Source: Halomonas salipaludis
GTDB lineage: Bacteria > Pseudomonadota > Gammaproteobacteria > Pseudomonadales > Halomonadaceae
Length of the DNA: 64,000 nucleotides
NCBI RefSeq assembly: GCF_002286975.1
Contig: NZ_NSKB01000006.1
Location: 424,401 to 488,400, forward strand
Direction of reading: 5' to 3'
The notes below the pieces were generated by a model. The model made no database searches. It was given only the letters and a program-made list of their open reading frames with translations, and was not told the origin of the DNA. Below, in pieces: positions 26,753-33,227 of this stretch. How positions within the stretch are numbered: the stretch's first letter is position 1; the number at the start of each line of letters is the position of its first letter. Position numbers and translations under genes: made by a program.

Positions 26753-28573
26753 ATGCTGGCGGTATGGGTAGAACAGCTGCTGGGCTTTGCATCGGGAGCC
26801 CTTGGCGCGATTCGTGACAACGAGCACTATCCGTCGTTCATGGCCTGGGCACGCGACGAGGGCCGCGCCCTGGTCGGCGACGACCTGGCGCTGGCCCAGG
26901 CGCTGGCGCCAGAGCTGTGGTCGCAGACCCCGCTCGAGCGTGCCGGCTACGTCTGTGAGCCGCTGGCGCGGCCGGGGCGCAACGAGCCCTGCTGGTGCGA
27001 CTCGGGGCGCAAGACCAAGCACTGCTGCGGCGCGGTGACGGTCCCCGGGCCGATTCCCAGTCACCTGATGTGGATGCTGTCGCTGCGCGAGTGGAAGGGC
27101 GCATCGCTCAAGGCGGCCCTGGCCAGCGGCCAGGCGCCGGCCCAGGCGCTGCTCGAGGCCGGGCTGATCGCCGCCGAGAGCGGCCAGCGTGGCCGTGCCC
27201 AGCAGATTCTCGAGGCGCTGTTCGAGGGCGCCGACTGGGCGCAGATGCCGGAGCAGGCGGAGCCGGCCTTCGAGTTGCTGGTGGATCTCTACCAGGAGCG
27301 CGGTTTCTATCGCAAGCGCACCGCGTTGCTCGACGAGGTGCTCGACCGCGGGCCGCTGTTCCTGCGCGGCGTGGCCCTGGAGCGGCTGTGCCTGATGCAC
27401 CTCGACAACGACGATCTGGCCAGTGCCCGCGAGGCGTTCGTGCGCGCCCAGCAGGCGCTGCCCGACTCGCCGACCCTGGCCTATATCGAAGCCATGCTGC
27501 TGCTCCACGAGGGCAACGTCGAGGAGGCCGGCGAACGCGCGCGCTTCTGGTTCCGCCGACTGGCGCGGCAGGGCGACCTCGACCCCGAGCAGCTGCAGTT
27601 CCTCGCCGACCTGGCGGAGAATCCCGGCGCCACGCTGGCCGAGCAGATGGTCAATTCCGAAGAGGACCTGGCCGATCCGCTGGCGGCGCTGCAGGCGCTG
27701 CTCGAAGCGCTGCCCACGGCACCGCTGCTGCGCTTCGTGACCGCCGAGGACGGCAGCCGCGAGTACCATCGCAGCGCCCGCGAAGACACCCTGTTCGCCG
27801 CCTGGCAGAAACACTTTCAGGTGCTGGTCGACGAAGACGCGGCGCTGGGCTTCGAGGACGACCCCTGGCCCCACGCCGGCGACTGGCTGGCCGAGCTCTG
27901 CGCCCACCCCGAGTGGCTCGATTCGCCGCAAGTGATGCAGGCGCTGACCCTGGCCTTGACCAGCCGCTTTGGCAGCCTGCCGTGGATGGCGCCGAGCCTG
28001 TTCGAGCCGCTGGCGCAGCGACTCGAGCGTTGGTTGACCCAGCTCGACGGTGAGGGTGACGGCGCCTTCGTGTGGGACGCCGCCGACAATGCGGTGCTGC
28101 TGCGTACCGGCCTGGCGCTGGTGGTAGGCATGGAGCGCGGCGCCCGCGAGCACTCCCGCGAGCTGGCCGAGCGACTGCTGGCCCTCGACGCCCAGGATAG
28201 CCTGGGATTGCGTGAGCTGGTGCTCGACCAGCTGCTGCGCGAGGGCAGCGACCGGCGCGCCCTGGAGGTCAGCTATCAGTCCGCGGACACGCCGCTGCTG
28301 GGAGTGATGATGGGCCGTGCGCTGGCGCTGTATCGGCTCGAACGCCTCGATGAGGCCAGCGAGGCGCTGCGCGAGGCTCAGGCCATTAACGGCCATGTGC
28401 TCGAGATGCTGTGCGACGAGCGGGCTCGCGCGGTCAGCCTGCCGGCCTCGGGGTTGCCGGCGCCGGGCAGCCGCGCCGAGGCCTGGCAGTACCGCACCCT
28501 GATGCGCGACCAGTGGGCCAATACCCGCGGTGCGCTGGCCTGGCTTTGCGCGACGGCGACGTCGCCTGACTAA
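26753..28573 (+). CDS. SEC-C motif and TPR-repeat protein, function unknown
   Basis: The 606-residue protein has an N-terminal helical segment (about 1-70) resembling the start of UPF0149-type proteins. A SEC-C zinc motif follows, NEPCWCDSGRKTKHCC, near residues 80-95, the same type of metal knuckle as at the end of SecA. The rest is alpha-helical, with TPR-like units around residues 140-300 and 440-590. I prefer the ATG at 26753 because GGAG lies six bases upstream; the ATG at 26747 directly abuts it. SEC-C domains often contact ribosomes or nucleic acids, but no function can be assigned. Its stop is nine bases from that of convergent ampG. Confidence 0.75.
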   Translation: MLAVWVEQLLGFASGALGAIRDNEHYPSFMAWARDEGRALVGDDLALAQALAPELWSQTPLERAGYVCEPLARPGRNEPCWCDSGRKTKHCCGAVTVPGPIPSHLMWMLSLREWKGASLKAALASGQAPAQALLEAGLIAAESGQRGRAQQILEALFEGADWAQMPEQAEPAFELLVDLYQERGFYRKRTALLDEVLDRGPLFLRGVALERLCLMHLDNDDLASAREAFVRAQQALPDSPTLAYIEAMLLLHEGNVEEAGERARFWFRRLARQGDLDPEQLQFLADLAENPGATLAEQMVNSEEDLADPLAALQALLEALPTAPLLRFVTAEDGSREYHRSAREDTLFAAWQKHFQVLVDEDAALGFEDDPWPHAGDWLAELCAHPEWLDSPQVMQALTLALTSRFGSLPWMAPSLFEPLAQRLERWLTQLDGEGDGAFVWDAADNAVLLRTGLALVVGMERGAREHSRELAERLLALDAQDSLGLRELVLDQLLREGSDRRALEVSYQSADTPLLGVMMGRALALYRLERLDEASEALREAQAINGHVLEMLCDERARAVSLPASGLPAPGSRAEAWQYRTLMRDQWANTRGALAWLCATATSPD

Positions 28574-28582
28574 GCGAGTGGC

Positions 28583-29950
28583 TCAGGCGGCACGCGGGGT
28601 GGGGCGCGGCACCAGGTCGTGGTCGCGGCTGACCCAGATCGCCAGCAGGATCGCCGGCAGGCCAAGCGCGGTGGCGATCACGAAGAAGGTGGCATAGCCC
28701 TCGGCGGCCACCACCATGCCGCCGAAGCCGCTCAGGAACTTGCCCGGCAGGGTCATCAGCGACGAGAACAGCGCGTACTGGGTGGCGGTGTAGGCCTTCG
28801 AGGTCAGGCTCGAGAGAAAGGCGATGAATACCGCGCTGGCCAGGCCGTTGGCCAGGTTGTCGCCGATGATCGCCATGACCAGGAACGGCAGGCTTTCACC
28901 GGCCAGGGCCAGGGCGGCGAACAGCAGGTTGGTGAGGGTCGCTGCTGCGGCGCCCAGTACCAGGATCGGTCCGATACCGTAGCGGGCCACCAGCAGCCCG
29001 CCGAGAATCCCCCCGCTGATGCTCATGACGATGCCGAAGATGTTGGTGACGTTGGCGATGGTGGCCAGCGAGAAGCCCATGTCGATATACAGCGGATTGG
29101 CCATCGACGCCATGGCCAGGTCGCTGATCCGAAACACGGCAATGAATACCAGCAGCCATAGCGCCTTGAGCCGGTGGCGGCTGAAGAAGTCGGTGAACGG
29201 GCAGACCACCGCGCCCAGCAGCCAGGCGCCCGAACGCCGTAGCAGCTTGGGCTTGCCGCGGCTGGCGCGCAGGAAGGCGCGCACCCGGGGCTCATGGATC
29301 AGCTGGGTATTCAGCGATAGCCGGGCCGGCTCAGGCCGCAGCAGCACGGTGATCACGCCGATCCCGACCAGCGCCGCCATGCTCAGGTAGGCGACCTCCC
29401 AGGAGTAGGCCGCCGCCACGTACAGGGCGCCGGCGCCGGCGGCCAGCAGCCCGCCGCGGTAGCCGATGATATAGGTCGAGGCCATGGCGGCCTGGATATC
29501 GTCGGGCGCCGACTCGATGCGAAAGGCGTCGATGGCGATGTCCTGGGTCGCCGAGCCGAACGCCACCACCAGCGCCAGGGCCGCTACCATCGCCAGGTTA
29601 TCGGTGGGGCTGAGGCTCGCCAGGCCCACCAGGCCGGCGGCTATCAGCGCCTGGGCCAGCAGCATCCAGCCGCGTCGCTGGCCAAAGCTCCGCGTCAACA
29701 GCGGCAGCGCCAGGCGGTCGACCACCGGCGCCCAGAAGAACTTGATGGAATAGAGGATGCCGATCCACGAGAAGAAGCCGATGGCGGCCACTTCCACCCC
29801 GTCGCTGCGCAGCCAGGCCGACAGCGTCGAGAACACCAGCAGAAACGGCAGTCCGGCCGAAAAGCCCAGAAACAGCATGGTGATGACCGGGGCGCGCAGA
29901 TAGATGGCCAGAGCGGCGCGCCAGCTGCGCTGAACGGGGGGCGTGGGCAT
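28583..29950 (-). CDS. ampG: AmpG-type muropeptide permease (MFS)
   Basis: AmpG imports anhydromuropeptides for cell-wall recycling and so influences AmpC induction. The 455-residue membrane protein has about 12 hydrophobic segments and family motifs: FLGFSAGLPFLLVFSTLSAWL at the start, FFWAPVVDRL, QDIAIDAFRIE and ASTYIIGYRGG. Shorter and longer AmpG forms exist; this length matches the 12-14 helix class. GGAGAG precedes the ATG. The gene is divergent from rfaH. Confidence 0.9.
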   Translation of the reverse strand: MPTPPVQRSWRAALAIYLRAPVITMLFLGFSAGLPFLLVFSTLSAWLRSDGVEVAAIGFFSWIGILYSIKFFWAPVVDRLALPLLTRSFGQRRGWMLLAQALIAAGLVGLASLSPTDNLAMVAALALVVAFGSATQDIAIDAFRIESAPDDIQAAMASTYIIGYRGGLLAAGAGALYVAAAYSWEVAYLSMAALVGIGVITVLLRPEPARLSLNTQLIHEPRVRAFLRASRGKPKLLRRSGAWLLGAVVCPFTDFFSRHRLKALWLLVFIAVFRISDLAMASMANPLYIDMGFSLATIANVTNIFGIVMSISGGILGGLLVARYGIGPILVLGAAAATLTNLLFAALALAGESLPFLVMAIIGDNLANGLASAVFIAFLSSLTSKAYTATQYALFSSLMTLPGKFLSGFGGMVVAAEGYATFFVIATALGLPAILLAIWVSRDHDLVPRPTPRAA

Positions 29951-30105
29951 TAGCAGTCTCTCCGATCCGTGGGGCGAGGTGCAGGGCGGAAGACGGCTGT
30001 AAGGAGTGGTAAACTCGCCATTTGGCAGCCGATCGCTTGCGGCGATTGTTGCAGAGCCGCAGAGCAGACGCCAGCCACATTAGGCCCGCTACCGTCAGGA
30101 GCCCC

Positions 30106-30654
30106 ATGCACGAGTTCAACGATGACCCTAGCGGTGTATCCGCCGATGCCATTCCGCGCTGGTACATCATCCAGTGCAAGGGCGGTGAATCGTTTCGCGC
30201 CGCCGAGCATCTCGATAATCAGGGCTACGAAGTCTTTCATCCGGTGCTCGAGGTGCAGAAGAAGCGCCGCGACAAGCTGGTATGGATCGCCGAGCCGCTG
30301 TTCCCCTACTACCTGTTCATTCGCCTCGACCGGCTGGCAAGCAACTGGCGACCGATCCGCTCCACCCGTGGCGTGCTCAAGCTGGTCAGCTTCGGTCACG
30401 AGCCGTTGGCGGTGGATGATGCCCTGGTGCAGCTGCTGCGCGACCAGGCCTGCCGCAGCGATGGCGCGGGGCCGCAGGTCAACGTCTATTTCCGCGCCGG
30501 CGAGACCGTCGAGATCACCGACGGCCCGTTCCGCGATCTCAAGGCGGTGTTCGAGTCCCACAAGGGCGAGGAGCGTGCCGTGGTACTGCTGACCATGCTG
30601 CATAAGCAGCAGCGCCTGGAAATGCCGGTCGCTCAGCTGCGACGCGACGGCTGA
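30106..30654 (+). CDS. rfaH: Transcription antitermination protein RfaH (NusG paralogue)
   Basis: RfaH travels with RNA polymerase on operons carrying ops elements and promotes their transcription and translation. The 182-residue protein has the NusG N-terminal fold WYIIQCKGGESFRAAEHLDNQ, the RfaH-like SEPLFPNYLF counterpart (AEPLFPYYLFIRLD) and STRGVLKLVSFG. The C-terminal KOW-like domain starts with RAGETVEITDGPF. The CAGGAG before the ATG supports this start, which leaves a 10-residue extension before the RfaH core. NusG itself would be next to secE, which is absent here. Confidence 0.88.
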   Translation: MHEFNDDPSGVSADAIPRWYIIQCKGGESFRAAEHLDNQGYEVFHPVLEVQKKRRDKLVWIAEPLFPYYLFIRLDRLASNWRPIRSTRGVLKLVSFGHEPLAVDDALVQLLRDQACRSDGAGPQVNVYFRAGETVEITDGPFRDLKAVFESHKGEERAVVLLTMLHKQQRLEMPVAQLRRDG

Positions 30655-30694
30655 ACGCCGGCCATCGCTTTCCCTTTCGTTTTCAGGAGACGCC

Positions 30695-31204
30695 ATGACC
30701 ACTATCGCTCCCCAGCGCGTGGTGCGCCTGCACTACGTACTCAAGAATAGCCGCGGCGAGGTGCTCGACGACTCGCGAGCCCGCGGCGCTCCGCTGGAGT
30801 ACCTGCATGGCCACGACAATATCGTTGCCGGGCTCGAGCGTGCCCTCGACGGCCAGGCGGTGGACGCCGAACTCAGCGTTACGCTGATGCCCGCCGAGGC
30901 CTACGGCGTGCGCCGCGACGATCTGATCCAGGAGGTAGCGCGCGGCGCCTTTCCGGTCGACGACCTGGCGCCGGGCATGCGCTTTCAGACCCAGGGCGAC
31001 GCCGGCCCGCAGGTCGTTACCGTGGTCGAGGTGGGCGAGACGCGCGTCACCATCGACACCAACCACCCGCTGGCCGGCGAGCGCCTCAGCTATGGGCTCG
31101 AGGTGCTCAGCGTGCGCGACGCCACTCGCGCCGAGCTGGCCAAGGGCCATCCGCTTGACGAGGATATCGACCACACCCAGGTCGAGGACCGCAAGCAGCC
31201 GTGA
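30695..31204 (+). CDS. SlyD-type FKBP peptidyl-prolyl isomerase
   Basis: The 169-residue protein has the FKBP core LHYVLKNSRGEVLDDS, PLEYLHGHDNIVAGLERAL, and the inserted chaperone (IF) flap from about 76 to 130 with AYGVRRDDLIQEV. It ends NHPLAGERLSYGLEVLSVR. This is the SlyD/SlpA layout, with catalytic and folding-assistance activity in the cytoplasm. The His/Cys-rich nickel-binding tail of E. coli SlyD is missing, so a role in metal delivery is less likely. CAGGAG precedes the ATG. Confidence 0.9.
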   Translation: MTTIAPQRVVRLHYVLKNSRGEVLDDSRARGAPLEYLHGHDNIVAGLERALDGQAVDAELSVTLMPAEAYGVRRDDLIQEVARGAFPVDDLAPGMRFQTQGDAGPQVVTVVEVGETRVTIDTNHPLAGERLSYGLEVLSVRDATRAELAKGHPLDEDIDHTQVEDRKQP

Positions 31205-31218
31205 CTCGCCGCTAAAAA

Positions 31219-31310
31219 CTGATCTGGATCAAGTGCAATGGCCGGTGCCTGCCAGCGGCCGTGCAAACTTGATCCAGGTCAGGGCCACACCGGCTCCCGC
31301 TGGCTAGAGT
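31219..31310 (+). promoter_or_regulatory. Two FNR/Anr boxes and class-II promoter for the ccoM-like gene
   Basis: CTGAT-CTGG-ATCAA (31219-31232) matches the FNR consensus TTGAT-N4-ATCAA at nine of ten positions. TTGAT-CCAG-GTCAG (31269-31282) matches at eight. A TAGAGT hexamer at 31305-31310 would put transcription start at A31317. The second box is then centred at -41.5, the exact class-II position, and the first at -91.5, so the two centres are 50 bases apart. This implies activation at low oxygen. Confidence 0.65.
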
Positions 31311-31342
31311 GAGACCATCACATACGCCACGGGAGACACGCC

Positions 31343-31501
31343 ATGTACTGGGATGACGCCGTAATCTTTGGACTGGTGACCGTTGGCTTGATGGTCGTTT
31401 TCATGGCCGGCTGGGTGGGCTTCGTGATTCACGATCACAAGCGCCACGGCAAGCCCGGCAAATCGGATCAAGGTCGCGTGGAGTCGTCATCACGACGGTG
31501 A
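31343..31501 (+). CDS. ccoM: CcoM-like small membrane protein (cbb3 oxidase subunit)
   Basis: This 52-residue protein has one membrane helix (about residues 6-30) starting from MYWDDAVIFGLVTVGLMVVF, followed by a short basic, His-containing tail (IHDHKRHGK). The W-D-x-x-V...TVGLMV pattern with an aromatic-rich helix end resembles CcoM, the single-helix accessory subunit of Pseudomonas stutzeri cbb3 cytochrome oxidase. I rely on memory of that family. GGGAG lies seven bases before the ATG. The FNR/Anr boxes upstream and the terminator downstream show a stand-alone, oxygen-regulated unit, which fits a high-affinity oxidase component. The ccoNOP genes are not in the window. Confidence 0.65.
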   Translation: MYWDDAVIFGLVTVGLMVVFMAGWVGFVIHDHKRHGKPGKSDQGRVESSSRR

Positions 31502-31549
31502 CACCACGCCCTGCACCGCGTCGTCAGGGTAGGGGGCCATGCCCCCTGT

Positions 31550-31576
31550 AGCCGGCCTTCTGGGCCGGCTTTTTTT
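31550..31576 (+). terminator. Rho-independent terminator after the ccoM-like gene
   Basis: AGCCGGCC (31550-31557) pairs perfectly with GGCCGGCT (31563-31570) around a five-base loop, and seven T residues follow (31570-31576). A second small hairpin, with GGGGGC pairing to GCCCCC around a three-base loop, lies just upstream at 31532-31546. Confidence 0.9.
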
Positions 31577-31736
31577 CGCCTTGCGATTGACCTATTTGGC
31601 TGTCGCCTTATGCCGACAGAGACGTGAGACTTTGCAAGAAGTGGGAAACGCCGCAGCGGAGGCGCGCAGGCGCTGGAGAGTGGGGCGTTGGGCGACTAGT
31701 ATTCAAACACTGTTCATAAACCGCCAAGGTGTTTCG

Positions 31737-32024
31737 ATGTCAGAGCATGAGCCTACCGATTCGCGCAAGGGACTGAACGACCCGCGGCGTCGCAAGCTGC
31801 TGGCCGCTTTGGGGCTGGGCGGGGTCGCTGCCTATGTAGCACCGACGCTGTTCAGCCTGGGCCAGGCCCAGGCCTGGCACGATGAGGGTATCGTTATCGA
31901 GATCGGCGGCCGTCGGCACCGGCGCCAGCGGCGCGGCTCCTACAGCCGACCCAGTTATAGCCGACCCAGCTACAGTCGGCCCAGCTATAGCCGACCCAGC
32001 TATAGTCGCCCCAGTCGCTGGTAG
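31737..32024 (+). CDS. Small Tat-leader protein with five SYSRP repeats, putative modified-peptide precursor
   Basis: I do not recognise this 95-residue protein. Residues 1-17 are polar. They lead into a twin-arginine-like motif PRRRKLLAALG and a hydrophobic core (about 20-45) ending in AQA, a plausible signal-peptidase site. The remaining 49 residues are very basic (GRRHRRQRR near 58-66) and end in five perfect tandem Ser-Tyr-Ser-Arg-Pro units plus Ser-Arg-Trp. The kinase/PqqD gene starts three bases after the stop, with no ribosome site of its own, so the two are probably translationally coupled. AAGG lies upstream of the ATG at 31737. I infer that this is the substrate of its neighbour. 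A cell-surface or structural peptide is the alternative. Confidence 0.7.
   Translation: MSEHEPTDSRKGLNDPRRRKLLAALGLGGVAAYVAPTLFSLGQAQAWHDEGIVIEIGGRRHRRQRRGSYSRPSYSRPSYSRPSYSRPSYSRPSRW
31938..32012 (+). repeat. Five tandem 15-base coding repeats (SYSRP)
   Basis: Five in-frame 15-base units each encode Ser-Tyr-Ser-Arg-Pro. The protein unit is invariant, but the codons differ: Ser is TCC, AGC or AGT, Tyr is TAT or TAC, and Arg is CGA, CGG or CGC. This pattern indicates an old duplication held constant by selection on the peptide. Confidence 0.95.
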
Positions 32025-32027
32025 CCG

Positions 32028-33227
32028 ATGGATATCGTCTGGCAGGGCATGTCGCTGCCGATGCGTCTCGATGCGGTGCCCGAGGTGGAGGAAGCACTGG
32101 CGGCGGCGGCCCCCGGTTGGCCGCAGCGGCGTCGCGTTTCGGATGCATCGACAGCGCCGATTCATCTGTGGCGCCGTGGCGACGGCTACTGCCAGACGTC
32201 GCCGGCGCTGAGCCGCTCGCTGCCTATTCCTACTGCAGCCTCGGCAGCGTGCAGCCTGCTTGCCGACCTGATACCCAACTTTCTGCTCGAACAGCCTGAC
32301 CTGATGGGCCTGCACTGCGGTTCGGCGCTAGTCGGAAAGCGACTGGTGCTGTTTCCCGAGGCTCACCGCGCCGGCAAGAGTACCTTGAGTGCTGCATTCG
32401 CCTGTGCCGGCTATCGAGTGTTCGGTGATGACGTCCTGGCACTCGACGCCGCCGGGGAAGGCATGGCACTGGGCATCGCACCGCGGCTAAGGGTGCCGCT
32501 GCCGGCGAGCTTGCCGGCAGCCTTCAGTGCCTACGTCGAGGCGCATCGCGGGCCTGGCGATGATCGCTACCAGTACCTATCGCTGTCGGCGGCGCAGCTG
32601 GCCCGACACGGCGAGCGCGCGCCGGTGGGTGCCATTGTGCTGCTCGAGCGAGAGCCCGGCGCGGCGGCCGAGCTGCTGCCGCTGGCCCCAGGAGACGGAT
32701 TGTTGCAGCTGTTGTGCCAGAATTTTGCCGCGGATTGGCCGGCCGAGCCGCTGCTGGCGCCGCTGCTGGAGCTGATGAAGCGGGTGCCCTGCTGGCTGCT
32801 GCGCTATGCCGACCCACTGGAAGCGGTCGATATGGTGGTCGAGGCGATGCGACAGCCGGCCGGCGTTGCTGCGCTACCTGCCAGCAGCCGCTGGCAGGTA
32901 GCGCATTCGGCGGCTGAGGTTGACGAAGTGGCACTGGCGGGACGCTGGCGGCCAACCACTGGGTGGCGAGCGCGACCGTTGGGCGATGAACTCTTCATGA
33001 TCAGTACGCTGGCCGAGCGCGCCGGCGAGGTGCATCGGCTCAATCCGGTGGCGGCGGGGATCTGGCGACTGCTGAACTGTGAGCCGCTGGGAGCGGACGA
33101 GACCGCTGGCCTGCTGGTCGAGGCGTTTCCCGGGGTGCCTGCAAGGCGAGTCGCAGCCGATACGCGACGCCTGTTTGCCGAGCTGTCGAGGGCAGGGCTG
33201 ATCCAGCGGATATCGTCTCAACCATGA
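32028..33227 (+). CDS. HPr-kinase-like / PqqD-domain fusion protein, putative peptide kinase
   Basis: The 399-residue protein has an HPr kinase/phosphorylase-like fold at about residues 90-275. Its P-loop-like segment PEAHRAGKSTL contains Lys117, and VFGDDVLALD carries the Asp pair. Residues 318-394 form a PqqD-like domain (HRLNPVAAGIWRLLN, then RRVAADTRRLFAELSRAGLI), the type that recognises leader peptides of modified peptides. HprK-related kinases are known in peptide clusters, for example those phosphorylating lasso-peptide precursors. It lacks the usual HprK partner, HPr, nearby. It follows the repeat peptide gene by three bases. No radical-SAM, cyclase, protease or exporter is adjacent. 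Its 3' end overlaps the convergent EAL gene by 10 bases. Confidence 0.75.
   Translation: MDIVWQGMSLPMRLDAVPEVEEALAAAAPGWPQRRRVSDASTAPIHLWRRGDGYCQTSPALSRSLPIPTAASAACSLLADLIPNFLLEQPDLMGLHCGSALVGKRLVLFPEAHRAGKSTLSAAFACAGYRVFGDDVLALDAAGEGMALGIAPRLRVPLPASLPAAFSAYVEAHRGPGDDRYQYLSLSAAQLARHGERAPVGAIVLLEREPGAAAELLPLAPGDGLLQLLCQNFAADWPAEPLLAPLLELMKRVPCWLLRYADPLEAVDMVVEAMRQPAGVAALPASSRWQVAHSAAEVDEVALAGRWRPTTGWRARPLGDELFMISTLAERAGEVHRLNPVAAGIWRLLNCEPLGADETAGLLVEAFPGVPARRVAADTRRLFAELSRAGLIQRISSQP

Noticed and set aside
26723..28396. 557-codon open frame opposite the SEC-C/TPR gene
   Set aside because: Low-complexity Leu/Gln/Arg composition, no motif, and the opposite strand encodes a protein with a clear zinc motif.
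31938..32012. Possible CRISPR-like or microsatellite array
   Set aside because: The units are contiguous, in frame and without spacers, so they are coding repeats.
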